NCBI RefSeq assembly: GCF_900660545.1
Contig: NZ_LR214986.1
Span: 868,001 to 932,000, forward strand
Source: Mycoplasmopsis cynos
Lineage (GTDB): Bacteria; Bacillota_I; Bacilli_A; Mycoplasmatales; Metamycoplasmataceae
Length of the DNA stretch: 64,000 bases
Direction of reading: 5' to 3'
The notes beneath the pieces are model-generated. The model searched no databases, was not told where the DNA came from, and was given only the letters and a program-made list of their open reading frames with translations. The translations under genes were made by a program, and so were the position numbers. Below are positions 30,230-40,540 of this stretch, in pieces. Within the stretch, counting starts at the first letter, position 1. Each line of letters begins with the position of its first letter.

Positions 30230-32448
30230 TAACTTTCTGTCCTTTTATTTAAAATTCTAATAATAGTTTTATTATCATTATTTTCTACAATAAATTTATT
30301 AAAATCATATAATGAAACATTAGTTGAACGTTGAGATGAAACTGCTCTTTGAGTTGGCAATGTGATTTTTTTATCTAACAATAATTCATCATCTGTTGCA
30401 ATGTTATCATTATTGATATCATTTCACAAATATATTTCAGTATCATCATCATTAACAGTTATATAATCATTTGTAATATAACTTACATAATTTTCAGAAT
30501 AACCTGCATCGGCTGGATAATATCTATTTTCTATTTGCTTTTGTCTATCAGAGGTTAAATAATACTTATTTTCATCAATTTCATATAGCTTAGCACCTTC
30601 ATCATAATTTTTATGACCAAAAAAACTAAAAGTACTTAAGTACTTAAATTTAGAACTTCCATAAATACCATTTTTGCCTTTTAAAACTATACCTGATACT
30701 TTCTCATTTGCTTTTAAATAACCAGAAAATTTAATGTTGTTTGCGGCACTTCGATCATATTTCACATTATTTTTATCAACGGGTGTAACCTTATTTTCAT
30801 AATAAATTTGGCTAATTGTTTTTCCATATCCCATTGTTTCTAAAAATAATTTATAAAATTCTAAAGATCTATTTTTTGATTTAACACTAGGTAATTTTGC
30901 CTTCACTTTCTTGTTATTCTTATTTTCAATATATCTAAATCCGCTAATGTCAAACACTGAATTCGGAAAAGCAATTGCATTATCTTTTCTTGTTCCATCA
31001 TTAGGATTAATTCCCACACCATCTTGAAATCAATATTGTCTAGTTGGTGAATCGAAATTATTTAAATATGTTTTTGATCAATCTTCTGCATTTCCAGAAG
31101 GTGAAAAAACCTTTATTTTTCTGCCTTTTTTATCAAGAGTAATGAATCTAGTTCCAAATCAATTAATGGTTGCCTTTTCTTCAATTTCATTATCTAATGA
31201 TTTATTTTCATCATTAATCGAAAAATATGACTCATAACCATATTTTGTATATTCTCTAGGAATAAGCTCAGTTAATGAAAAGTTATATTTCAATCTTGGT
31301 GTTGATAAAGTAAATGCTCCACTTGGTGAATATGGCATCTCTAAATTGGCAGGTGGATTATTAAATAAATAATTTGGGGTTTGAAACTCATTTGAAAGTC
31401 TTCAAATATCATTTAATGACAGTTTCATATGCAATAAATTTCTAGGATAGTTTTCTTCCGGACTCAACGAGTTAATTCTCAATTTATATAATGTTGAAGG
31501 TTCAATATATGATTTTTTATTAAAATCATAATTTAATAATTTATAAAATTTAGAGGCAAAATAAGCATTTCAAAATTGTTGAGATCCATGTGTATGATTG
31601 GTATTTTCGGGTGTTGTTGAGGGATTATAATATATTAATGTTGTTTGCCTTTTATTTATATCATCACCATTATTAATATCAACTTTTTCGTCATCTAAAA
31701 TACCGGTTTCAGCATAAGTTGTAGCTCAATGATGCATATATTCATGAAATATTGTTGGCATTAGTCCGCCTATTATTTCATATGAACTAAAATCTTTTTC
31801 AGCAAATATTGAACCATTAATAAATATTTTTTTAAATTCAGGTAAATATAATCCATTTGCATTTTGATTTATAACAGTAAAATCATTAATATTAATTGAG
31901 TCAAGGTCAAAAACTTCTGTACCAAATGGAATTTTTCTCTTAAATTCTTGGGCTAAATTTAAAAGACCTTCTCTATCTAGTAGATATCTCCTTGATCCAT
32001 CTTTGTCCTGATGATAACTAAAATCTCTGAACTTAATATTTGTATATGGGTCAATATATTCTAAATAATAGTCATCTTTTCTTTTATATTCTTTAATTTC
32101 ACTATAATCACTAATTGAAACGCCGTTATAGCGATTTAAAACTTTTTCTTTATTTTCGTTTGATAATCCAGGAGTTAAATAAACTTCACTTTCTTGGATT
32201 GGAATTAAAGTTTCATTATTCTTAGACTCTTCGTTAGGTTCTTTTGGATTAAACTTTTCAATATTCGGTTTTGAGTGAGGAGGTTTAGGTTTAATAATAA
32301 TAGGTGGTGTCACTTGCACATCTGGCGGGTTCTCTTTTGTGTTTCCGGTATTTAAAACACTATCGATTAAACTACAAGATGTTAAAATAGATAATCCTGA
32401 AAACAAACCTATTGATATAGGCAGTCTTAAAAACTTCTTTTTTTTCAT
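30229..32448 (-). CDS. Lipoprotein with HExxH metalloprotease motif
   Basis: A 739-residue lipoprotein. Signal with lipobox LTSC (Cys25), then a Pro/Lys/Glu-rich linker to ~90. Residues 235-239 are HEYMH followed by HWATTYAET, giving HExxH with Glu247 as a plausible third ligand of a zinc metallopeptidase. The sequence resembles the mycoplasma family named after MYPU_1760, from memory only. The large remaining part (250-739) has several Trp (mostly TGA) and Tyr-rich beta-type segments and no second motif I recognise. GGAGGA is its ribosome site. Co-translated with DUF402 (TAATG). A role in degrading host or surface proteins is inference. Confidence 0.82.
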
Positions 32449-32541
32449 TTTTTCCTCCGCTTTAAAATATAGATAATTTTACTACATAATAAATTTTATT
32501 TTTTATATTTTATTTATTAAAGATTTCTATAGATTTTATTA

Positions 32542-32594
32542 TTAACATACTTAAATAAACTAAAAATTTCATTATTTTTATTTAAGTATGTTAA
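32542..32594. repeat. 18-bp perfect palindrome
   Basis: Arms 32542-32559 and 32577-32594 with a 17-nt spacer. No T run follows on either strand, so it is not a typical terminator. It lies about 95 nt upstream of the metalloprotease lipoprotein start. Confidence 0.75.
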
Positions 32595-32606
32595 CTCTAC
32601 TGCAAT

Positions 32607-32652
32607 GTATATAAAGTTAAATTTAATATAAAAGAATTTTAACTTTATATAC
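32607..32652. repeat. 15-bp perfect palindrome
   Basis: Arms 32607-32621 and 32638-32652 with a 16-nt spacer, 12 nt beyond the previous palindrome. The rest of the divergent gap 32449-32901 shows only a -10 box (TATAAT, 32870-32875) for the next gene. Confidence 0.75.
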
Positions 32653-32901
32653 AAATTTTCCTTATCATAAAAGATTATAAATTATATTAAGTTTCATATT
32701 ATTATTTTGCAAAAAATGCATAAAACAACTAAATTTAATCAAAATTAACACTTTTATCATTTTTAGAAAATTTTAAACATTAGTAAAACAAAAAATGGTA
32801 AAAATATGAAAAAGCAAGTTAAAAGGTCAACTTTTTGTTCTGTTTTGTAAAATTTCTATCAATAATTTATATAATATTAATAGAAATACGGAGGAAATAT
32901 T

Positions 32902-33117
32902 ATGTACAAATATAAAGCTCGTCTATTATCAAATAGTGAAATTGTAGCTAAAGCTAACTCATTAGAAGAGTTAGAAGGATTAATAAAGGGATTCCGTCGT
33001 GGCCAAAAGCACGGTGTTCACACAAAAGCAAATGAAAAAATTGAAATAATTCATGTTGAAAGGGATAATCTAAAAGGTGAACACTATTCAAAGGAGAATT
33101 TAATAAAAATCGTATAA
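32902..33117 (+). CDS. Small hypothetical protein
   Basis: A 71-residue charged protein with a strong ribosome site (GGAGGAAAT) and its own -10 box and terminator. It begins MYKYKARLLSNSEIVAKANS, then a basic middle (KGFRRGQKHGVHTKANEKI) and an IEIIHVERDNLKGEHY strand. No transmembrane segment, no signal. I do not recognise the family. The basic GFRRGQKHG segment would suit nucleic-acid binding, but this is speculation. It stands alone upstream of ackA. Confidence 0.75.
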   Translation: MYKYKARLLSNSEIVAKANSLEELEGLIKGFRRGQKHGVHTKANEKIEIIHVERDNLKGEHYSKENLIKIV

Positions 33118-33132
33118 AAATAAATTTAAATT

Positions 33133-33157
33133 ACTAGGAATTATTCCTAGTTTTTTA
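33133..33157 (+). terminator. Rho-independent terminator
   Basis: 8-bp stem (33133-33140 with 33144-33151), 3-nt loop, then TTTTT. Confidence 0.75.
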
Positions 33158-33301
33158 TTCAAAATAATATAATAAACTAGGAAAATGTTAATTATCAATA
33201 AAAAATGTTTATAATATTAAAATCTAATAATAAACTAGTCAAATGTGATATCAATATCTTATTAATAAAATGTTTTATAAGGTTAAGATCAAGGAGACAA
33301 A

Positions 33302-34489
33302 ATGAGTAAAATTCTAGTTATAAATGCTGGAAGTAGTTCAATTAAGATAAGTTTATTTTTAAAAGAAAACTACAAATTGATCGCTAATGGAATCGCAGAA
33401 CGAATAACTCTTGATTTGAGTAAAATAAGCATAAAATATAATGGCAAAAAATATGAAAAAGAGATAAAATTGCCAGATTATGAAACCGCAATTAATGAGC
33501 TTTATAAACTAATGCATAAAATAGAACTTGTAAAATCAAAAAAAGAGATCCAAAATATTGGTTTTAGAGTTGTTCAAGGGGGAAATTACATCAATAACAC
33601 AGTTATAATTGATCAAAATATAATCGATATTATTGATAAATGTTCTATTTATGCACCACTACATAATCCAGGAGCTTTACAATCTATTTTAGGATTTAGA
33701 AAAGTGTTTCCTGAAGCTATATTAACTGCTGATTTTGATACATCTTTCCATTCAACTATCGAAAAAGTCAACTACGTATATCCAATTAATAAAGAAATTA
33801 CTGAAAAATATAATGTAAGAAAATATGGTGCGCACGGAATAAGCCATCAATTCATAACGGAAAAACTAAGCCAAATTTTAGATAAAGATAGAGTGACTTT
33901 TATTAATTTACATCTAGGTAATGGGGCAAGTATATGTGCTGTAAAAGATTCAAAATCAATTGATACTTCAATGGGTCTTACTCCACTTGCTGGCATTATG
34001 ATGGGAACAAGAAGCGGAGATATTGATCCATCAATTCATCAATTTGTAATGAAATCAATGAATATAAACATTGATCAATTCACAAACATTTTAAATAAAG
34101 AAAGTGGTTTAATGGGGGTCTCAGGTATTTCCAGCGATATGAGAGACCTTAGAAAAGCAATAGATGAAAACAATAAAGATGCATTATTTGCACTTGAATT
34201 ATTTACTCAAAAAATAGCTGATTATACATCTATATACTTTAATAAATTAGGCGGAAAAATTGATGCAATAGTTTTTACAGCTGGAATAGGTGAAAATAAT
34301 GCATATGTTAGATCTGAAATAATAAATAAGTTATATTTTAGAAAAATTAAACTAAGTCAAAAATTAAACAATGGCAAAATTGGTGAATTTCAATTAATTT
34401 CTACATTTGATAGCGAAATTCCCGTATATGTTATTAGAACTAATGAAGAATTAGTAATTGCTAGAAACTCTGTTAATATAACTGATTAA
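33302..34489 (+). CDS. ackA: Acetate kinase
   Basis: A 395-residue enzyme making ATP and acetate from acetyl-phosphate, a main ATP source in mycoplasmas. All the family motifs are in order: INAGSSSIKISLF, GFRVVQGGN (the common His is Gln here), YAPLHNPGAL, TADFDTSFH, YGAHGISHQF, NLHLGNGASI, GLTPLAGIMMGTRSGDID and TAGIGENN. AAGGAG is 5 nt before ATG. Pta, its usual partner, is not next to it. coaD starts 1 nt after the stop, followed by engB, so these form one transcription unit. Confidence 0.97.
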   Translation: MSKILVINAGSSSIKISLFLKENYKLIANGIAERITLDLSKISIKYNGKKYEKEIKLPDYETAINELYKLMHKIELVKSKKEIQNIGFRVVQGGNYINNTVIIDQNIIDIIDKCSIYAPLHNPGALQSILGFRKVFPEAILTADFDTSFHSTIEKVNYVYPINKEITEKYNVRKYGAHGISHQFITEKLSQILDKDRVTFINLHLGNGASICAVKDSKSIDTSMGLTPLAGIMMGTRSGDIDPSIHQFVMKSMNINIDQFTNILNKESGLMGVSGISSDMRDLRKAIDENNKDALFALELFTQKIADYTSIYFNKLGGKIDAIVFTAGIGENNAYVRSEIINKLYFRKIKLSQKLNNGKIGEFQLISTFDSEIPVYVIRTNEELVIARNSVNITD

Positions 34490-34490
34490 A

Positions 34491-34916
34491 ATGAATAACT
34501 TAAAAAACGCTCTTTATGCTGGCTCATTTAACCCAATTCATGAAGGGCACATATCAATTTTAAAAAAAGCTTGCGAAATATTTAATACCGTTTATGTCCT
34601 AGTTAGTCAAAATCCAGATAAAGAAAAAAATGATATAATTAAAAACATTAATGATGTTATTAAAAAGACAGCAAATTTAAAAAATATTAAAGTTTTAACA
34701 GGTTTTCAAGGTCAATTAACAGCATTAGTAGCTAAACAATTAAATATTAAGTATTTAATTCGTTCAGCCAGAAATAATTTCGATTATCAATTTGAAATTG
34801 ATTTAGCCAGTGGAAATAAAATTTTAAATCCAGAATTAGAAACAATTCTAATTATCCCAGATAATGAATACTTAAAATATTCTTCATCATTAACAAAGTC
34901 AATGAAAGGAAAATAG
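34491..34916 (+). CDS. coaD: Phosphopantetheine adenylyltransferase
   Basis: A 141-residue nucleotidyltransferase of coenzyme A synthesis (4'-phosphopantetheine + ATP to dephospho-CoA). The nucleotide motif is ALYAGSFNPIHEGHISIL, where HEGH replaces the more usual TNGH, and the C-terminal SSSLTKS matches the ISSSxVKE region of CoaD. Between them, LIRSARNNFDYQFEIDLASG and LNPELETILIIPDNEY also fit CoaD rather than NadD. Some 15-20 residues shorter than E. coli CoaD. Ribosome site weak because it sits inside ackA, so translational coupling is likely. Confidence 0.88.
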   Translation: MNNLKNALYAGSFNPIHEGHISILKKACEIFNTVYVLVSQNPDKEKNDIIKNINDVIKKTANLKNIKVLTGFQGQLTALVAKQLNIKYLIRSARNNFDYQFEIDLASGNKILNPELETILIIPDNEYLKYSSSLTKSMKGK

Positions 34917-34917
34917 A

Positions 34918-35508
34918 ATGTTTAAATTTGTTAAATCAGCAACAAACCCATCTAATTGATATGAACATAATAATTATGAAATCGCTTTTTGAGGACGTTC
35001 AAATGTTGGCAAAAGTAGTTTAATTAATTTAATTGTGCAAAATAAAAAAATGGCTAGGGTTTCAAAAACACCAGGAAGAACGCAATTGATAAATTTTTTC
35101 GAAAATGAATATGGGGCGGTTTTTGTTGATTTACCTGGTTATGGATATGCAAGAGTTTCAATAGCACAAGCAAAAAATATGATGTTAATGGTAGAAAAGT
35201 ACTTAGAAACCCGCCAAAACCTAAAAAATGTTTATTTATTAATCGATTCCCGCCATGGAATCACAAAAAACGACCAAAAAATAATTGAATATTTATTAAA
35301 AATTAATCTTTCATTCATTTTAATTTATACAAAAATTGATAAATTAAATCAAAGAGAAAAATCAAAGCTTCTTAAAGGGATAAATGAATCTCAAAAAATC
35401 TATGGAAAATTCAAGTATTTCATTATTTCATCCGAAACCGGATTTGGAATAAATGAATTAATTGTAAACATTAACGAAACCATTCAAGGAGATAATTATG
35501 AAAAATAG
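34918..35508 (+). CDS. engB: Ribosome biogenesis GTPase YsxC/EngB
   Basis: A 196-residue GTPase required for late 50S assembly. G1 is GRSNVGKSS, G2 lies at KTPGRTQ, G3 is DLPGYGYA and G4 TKID, followed by ISSETGFG (G5-like). The start at ATG 34918 is required to include G1; two TGA Trp codons lie in the first 32 residues. It starts 1 nt after the coaD stop and overlaps the next gene by 11 nt. Confidence 0.95.
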
Positions 35509-36373
35509 ATTAGCAATGTTTTGCGTGCTTAGTTTAGGCACTGCTGTTGTTTCAGGAATTTCTATTGCTGTTATTCTATCACAAAGCAAACAACCAAAAA
35601 ATGAATTAGATGCAGCTAAAAGACATATTTTAAATGGGGTAAATCTAAATGAATTCACCCTTACCACAGGTAATTTAGATCCAAAAAATGTTTTGGCAAG
35701 TAAATATGCTGATTCACCTACTTACATTAAATCTTCTTTTCAAACACCAAGTGGAAGTTCTGATTTTTGAACAAAACAATTAATTAGTTCTGTTATTCTT
35801 GATCAAGCAACCAAAAATAAAGAAAAACTTTTTGGTTTTAATCATCCTAAAGGTTTATTACTAAACTATTTTACTGATAATTATTTAATTTCTTTTAACT
35901 CATATGCAAATGATAAAAATGGTACTTTATATTTAAAAGTTATTTTTAAACCAAAAGAAGGGAAAAAACTAAATCAACAAGTTGAATATATCTATAAATT
36001 AACTGGATTTAATAAATATTCAGAAAATTATTTCAAAGATGGTTTATTTATCAAAGGACTTGAATGAAAAAAAGACGAAATTAAAAAATATAAAACTATT
36101 CAAGAACTTAAAAACGCTTATGATGAAGCAATAAAAAATAAAACCATATCAACATTTATAAAAAATATTTTCTCATTCCAAACTTCACCATCTTCATCAA
36201 TTAATCTAAAAGAAACAAAATTAGAATTTAATATAGATAAAAATTTAGTCACTCTTAAAACAAAACTAAATGCTCTTGTTAATGAAGCGACCGAAAATGA
36301 TTTATTAAAAATCGCCATTGAACCAACAAATGTTGACGCAAGCATTGATAAGGAATTTCAAAATAAAGCATAA
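35498..36373 (+). CDS. Membrane-anchored or exported hypothetical protein
   Basis: A 291-residue protein with an N-terminal hydrophobic helix (residues ~6-27, MFCVLSLGTAVVSGISIAVI) and no lipobox Cys, so probably anchored by an uncleaved helix or secreted. The rest is soluble, K/N-rich, with beta-type strands such as GTLYLKVIFKPKEGKKLNQQ. Its ATG lies inside the end of engB, 11 nt overlap, with AAGGAG upstream, so the genes are coupled. I do not recognise the family. Two TGA Trp codons are read. Confidence 0.8.
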
Positions 36374-36424
36374 ATAATTTAATAAAAATTTTTTCTCACT
36401 TTTTCAATATTTTTATGTTTATAA

Positions 36425-36430
36425 TATAAT
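36425..36430 (+). promoter_or_regulatory. -10 box of a probably leaderless gene
   Basis: TATAAT ends 7 nt before ATG 36438. A second TATAAT overlaps it at 36420-36425. No Shine-Dalgarno sequence. Confidence 0.55.
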
Positions 36431-36437
36431 TTAGATT

Positions 36438-36989
36438 ATGAAAAACATTAGCGTTAAAATCGAAATCCAAAAAAACTCAAAAATTAAGTATGAATACAAT
36501 AGAAAAACCAAAGAAATCGAAGTAGACAGAATTCTTAGAGGTGATTTTGTTTATCCATGCAACTATGGTTTTGTACCAGAAGCATTAGATTGAGACGGCG
36601 ATGAGCTAGATGTATTGGTTTATTCAGATGAAGTTTTTCAACCTGGTACTAAATTAAATGCTAGATTAGTTGGTGCTATGAAAATGATTGATAATGGTGA
36701 AACTGACACTAAATTAATTGCAGTTCACGCTGACGATTATAGATTAGATCACATTCAAAAACTTGAAGACCTACCAATGGAATTTTTAAATTCAGTTAAA
36801 ACATTTTTTAGCACATATAAAAATTGAAAACGACCTAACATTACACAAATTTCAGGTTTCGAAGGACTTGAATATGCAATTTCAGAATACAATGAATGTG
36901 TTGAGTTAATGGATAAATATGGTGCAATGGATAAAAAAGAATTCATAGCAAAAATGAAACTTGAACATCCTGAAAAATATACTTTTTAA
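36438..36989 (+). CDS. ppa: Inorganic pyrophosphatase
   Basis: A 183-residue family I pyrophosphatase that hydrolyses PPi to pull biosynthetic reactions forward. Substrate and metal-binding residues are visible in [39 protein letters not shown] (signature with the Asp triad) and a late KNWKRPNI segment. The ATG is directly preceded by two overlapping -10 boxes and no ribosome site, so translation is probably leaderless. It uses TGA for both Trp codons. Confidence 0.95.
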
Positions 36990-37059
36990 ATTAATTACTT
37001 AAAATTAAGGTGTATAAAATTATATAATATGTAATGCAATAAATATTAAAAGGAGTAAA

Positions 37060-37212
37060 ATGGCAAGAGAAGGATATACATTAACATGTCAATCATGCAA
37101 AATGGAAAATTACATTTCTAAAAAGAACAAAAAGAACCATCCTGAAAAAGTTGAGTTATCAAAATATTGTTCAAAATGTAATGCTCATACAAACCATAAA
37201 GAAAAAAAATAA
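37060..37212 (+). CDS. rpmG: 50S ribosomal protein L33
   Basis: A 50-residue zinc-type L33. Two Cys pairs are kept ([20 protein letters not shown] and [14 protein letters not shown]), so this is the zinc-binding form. AAGGAG ribosome site, TATAAT at 37023-37028, and its own terminator. It stands alone between ppa and pepP. Confidence 0.95.
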   Translation: MAREGYTLTCQSCKMENYISKKNKKNHPEKVELSKYCSKCNAHTNHKEKK

Positions 37213-37240
37213 AAACTTCAATAATTGAAGTTTTTATTTT
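37211..37240 (+). terminator. Rho-independent terminator
   Basis: Perfect 11-bp stem (37211-37221 with 37225-37235), 3-nt loop, T-rich tail. The left arm overlaps the rpmG stop codon. Confidence 0.8.
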
Positions 37241-37505
37241 TTAAAACCATTTTTGGTTATTCTATCCTAAACTCATATACTTTATTTATTTTTATATCAC
37301 ATATAAAATTTATTTTTCATATGAATCATTAAATGATAAAAAATATAATAGTATGTAATAAAATTCTTATAATTGTTTTGTTAATATTTATAAAATATAT
37401 CAAAATATCTCAATTTCTACTTAATAAAATATAAAAATTTTATTAATAAAAACATAATGTTTAAAAACAAACTATTATAATATATATACACAGAAAGGTC
37501 TTATT

Positions 37506-38564
37506 ATGAATAGAAAAAAATTAGATAATATATTTGAAAAATACCAAATTGATGCTTTAATTTCAGAAGCGCCTCAAACTAGATTATGATATTCAGGAAT
37601 TCAAACAACTGATGGATACTTGGTGATTGAAAAAGATAAAGCAACATTATTTGTTGATGGTAGATATATTGAATATGCTAAAAAAAATGCTAAAAATGTT
37701 GATGTTGTGCTTTTGCAAGGTAATGTAATGTCAGATTGACTAAAAGCAAAAAATTTTAAGAAAATAGCTTTAGAAAAAGATTACTTAATCAAACAAGTTC
37801 AAGATCATATTATAAAATTAATTGAGCCTCATGAAATTATGTGAGTAAGTGCACAGGAATTACGTATTGTTAAATCAAAAGAAGAATTAATTAAAATGCA
37901 AGCCGTTATTGATATTTCTATGAAAGCATTAGATGAATTCAAAAAATGAGTTAAGCCAGGAGTAACAGAAAAAGAAGCAGCTGCAATGCTTAACTTTATG
38001 TTGAAGAAAAACGGTGCTGATAAAGAAGGATTCGATGAAATAATTGCTAGTGGTCCAAATTCAGCTGAACCACATCATCACCCTACTGATAAAGTAATAG
38101 AAAACAATCATTTACTAAAAGTAGATTTTGGTGCATTATATCAAGGGTATACAGCTGATATTACTAGAACATTTATAGTTGGAAATGAATCAAAAACTAA
38201 TGAAGAAGCTAAAAAAATATTACAAATTGTAAAAGAGGCAGCTGCATTAGGGCGGAAAGCCGTAAGACCAGGTATCAAGGTAAGTGAAATTGATAAAATA
38301 TGTAGAGATTATATTACTGAAAAAGGATATGGAAAATACTTCACTCATTCAACAGGTCACGGTTTAGGAATTGACGTTCATGAGTTACCATCAGTTTCTT
38401 CTAGATCTCAAACAATTTTAGAACCAGGCATGATAATAACCGTTGAGCCAGGAATATATATTGAAGGATTAGGCGGAGCAAGAATAGAAGATGATGTTTT
38501 AGTAACCGAAAATGGACATTATGTCTTTTCAAGACCAGAAGAAACAAATGAAAAACCATTCTAG
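37506..38564 (+). CDS. pepP: Xaa-Pro aminopeptidase (M24B)
   Basis: A 352-residue metallopeptidase releasing N-terminal residues before proline. The creatinase-like N-terminal domain (~1-130) is followed by the pita-bread domain, with the five metal ligands in [19 protein letters not shown] (two Asp), [13 protein letters not shown] (His), [11 protein letters not shown] (Glu) and ARIEDDVLV (Glu). The start has AAAGG upstream. The 3' end overlaps the proline iminopeptidase gene, so both proline-specific peptidases are made together, fitting peptide scavenging. Four TGA Trp codons are read. Confidence 0.94.
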
Positions 38565-39495
38565 TACTTCTTTATTAAAAGCAGATTTTTTAAGAGTTTC
38601 TGAACTACATAAAATATACTATGAAATACATGGGAATCCTATTGGAATTCCTGTTTTCATTGTCCATGGTGGTCCAGGCGGAGGCAGTTCATTCAAACTA
38701 AAAGAATTATTTAACTTAACAAAGTTTAAACTAATTTTCTTTGACCAAAGAGGTTGCGGTAAAAGTCAACCATTTTTAGAATTAAAAGACAATAATACAA
38801 ATGAATTAGTAGAAGATATCGAAAAACTTAGAAAATACTTAAATTTAGGGCAAATTAATCTATTTGGTGGCAGTTGAGGCACTACTCTTAGTTTAATGTA
38901 CGCTATTAAATATCCAAAAAATGTTGCTAAAATATTATTAAGAGCTGTTTTTTTAGCAAGACAAGAAGACGTTAATTTTCTTTATGAAAAAAATGGCGCC
39001 TCAGAGTTTTATCCAGATTTATTTGAAAAATATTATGGGCTAATTAAAAATGAAAAAGGAAATAGTATTTTAGAAAAATACTACAAAATTTTTATTAGCA
39101 AGTCATCAGCATTACAAAAAGAAGCTGCAATTATGTTTTCTAATTGAGAAAATTCTCTTGTTTCTATTAAAAAATTTAACGCTAAGAAAAGATATTCAAA
39201 AACCGACATTAATGATGCATTAGCCATCTCATTACTAGAAAGTCATTATTTTATAAATCAATCTTTCTTGCCATATGATAACTATATTTTAGATAATGTA
39301 AACATTTTACTAAATCATGATGTTACAATAATTCACGGAAGACAAGATATCGATTGTCGGCCAATAGGTGCATATTTATTACATAAAAAACTACCAAATT
39401 CAAAACTTTTTCTTATTGATGCAGCTGGGCACACGTCACTTGACAAAAATTTATGAAATCAACTAAAAAAATCAATATCAGATTGAGAAAAATAA
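38548..39495 (+). CDS. pip: Proline iminopeptidase (alpha/beta hydrolase, S33)
   Basis: A 315-residue serine peptidase removing N-terminal proline. The oxyanion motif is VHGGPGGGSS, then FDQRGCGKS, the nucleophile Ser in FGGSWGTTLS (TGA Trp), the likely acid Asp in HGRQDIDCRP and the His in DAAGHTS. ATG 38548 is the best start: it lies 17 nt inside pepP and keeps the full hydrolase fold. An in-frame ATG at 38512 would add 12 residues with no ribosome site. Coupled to pepP. Confidence 0.92.
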
Positions 39496-39557
39496 ATCAT
39501 CATTCAAGAGGAAAAAAATACTTATTTTTGCTATTTTTCTAGTTTTTTAATAAAAAT

Positions 39558-39595
39558 GAATATTTTTTTTCTAAAAAAAGTGAAAAAAAATATTC
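39558..39595. terminator. Hairpin, possible terminator of pepP-pip
   Basis: Perfect 14-bp stem (39558-39571 with 39582-39595) made almost only of A/T, with a 10-nt loop. A CTAG-containing outer pairing may extend it. Confidence 0.5.
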
Positions 39596-39758
39596 AAGTT
39601 ATAAAGAAAACTAGCTTCATAAAAATTTCAAAAATTAAAAACATTTTAACTTTTAAGCCTTGTATAAGTGCATTTTAGTAACTTTTAATAAAAAAATATC
39701 TAAAGTATAATGAATAATTAGAAGAATATTTTTTAAAAATTTTGTTAACTTTTAAAAT

Positions 39759-39787
39759 TTGTAAATCAAAAAAATATATGGTATACT
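39759..39787 (+). promoter_or_regulatory. Promoter without a downstream gene
   Basis: TTGTAA (39759-39764), 17-nt spacer, TATACT (39782-39787). A20 and a terminator follow, not a coding sequence. Confidence 0.5.
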
Positions 39788-39800
39788 TTTAAAAATACTT

Positions 39801-39820
39801 AAAAAAAAAAAAAAAAAAAA
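39801..39820. repeat. A20 homopolymer
   Basis: 20 A flanked on both sides by a TACTT-type motif, in the 470-bp gap between pip and msrB. Confidence 0.9.
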
Positions 39821-39876
39821 TACTTAAAAAAAATATTAAAAGAAATACTTAAAAATTAAAAATACTTATAAATAAG

Positions 39877-39909
39877 AAGACAATAGTTTGTAATTACAGC
39901 TATTGTCTT
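39877..39909 (+). terminator. Rho-independent terminator
   Basis: Perfect 10-bp stem (39877-39886 with 39900-39909), 13-nt loop, followed by TCTTTTTTT. It lies before, not after, msrB. Confidence 0.75.
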
Positions 39910-39965
39910 TTCTTTTTTTGAAAAATTAAGTTTTCTTTATAATATTTATACAATAAGGAGGAAAA

Positions 39966-40400
39966 ATGTTCGACAAAGAAAAACGTTTAAAAGAATTAAC
40001 TGAACTTCAATATAAAATAACTCAAGAAGGACACACAGAGCCCCCTTTTAAAAATGAATATGATAATCATTTTAAAAAAGGTATATATGTGGATATCGTG
40101 GATGGAACACCACTTTTTAAATCAACTGATAAATTTAATTCAGGTTGTGGTTGACCTGCTTTCAGTAAACCAATTAATGATAGTGTAATCAATGAATTTA
40201 TGGATTATTCACATAATATGAAAAGAGTTGAAGTAAAAAGTAAAAATGCCGATTCTCACTTAGGTCATGTTTTTAATGATGGACCAGCTGAAAGTGGCGG
40301 ATTAAGATATTGTATTAACTCAGGTTCACTTAAATTCATTCCATTTGATGAAATGGAACATGAAGGATATGGTGAATTAAAAAAATTATTTGAAGATTAA
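39966..40400 (+). CDS. msrB: Peptide methionine sulfoxide reductase MsrB
   Basis: A 144-residue enzyme reducing methionine-R-sulfoxide in proteins. Motifs: [21 protein letters not shown] (this Cys is a possible resolving Cys), [12 protein letters not shown] and the catalytic Cys in RYCINSGSL. The two CxxC zinc motifs of many MsrB proteins are absent. AGGAGG ribosome site. No msrA is fused or adjacent. Thioredoxin, its usual reductant, is coded at 45305. Confidence 0.95.
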
Positions 40401-40403
40401 ATT

Positions 40404-40438
40404 ATTGTATATGGATAATTATCCATATACAATTTTTA
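40404..40438 (+). terminator. Rho-independent terminator
   Basis: Perfect 13-bp stem (40404-40416 with 40421-40433), 4-nt loop, T run. Follows msrB. Confidence 0.85.
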
Positions 40439-40540
40439 AAAATATAAAAATGTTTTCACATTTTTCATTTTGATCGTACTTTTTTATTTTTTATATTTTT
40501 GTTTAGTATAATAAAAGATATTTTTGATTAAGGAATAATT

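Larger units (their letters stand above)
39794..39918 (+). ncRNA. Candidate small RNA containing an A20 tract
   Basis: A promoter (39759-39787) and a strong terminator (39877-39909 plus T-rich tail) bracket ~120 nt with no reading frame of note. It contains A20 (39801-39820) and four AAATACTT elements (39793, 39818, 39843, 39860). Read on the other strand, the elements resemble the AAGTATTTTTAA stretch of the lipoprotein leaders, so the region may instead be a relic of a lost lipoprotein gene. Confidence 0.35.

Noticed and set aside
34491-34916. NadD (nicotinate-nucleotide adenylyltransferase) instead of CoaD
   Set aside because: The C-terminal SSSLTKS and LNPELETILIIP segments match CoaD; NadD would need a longer protein with other motifs.
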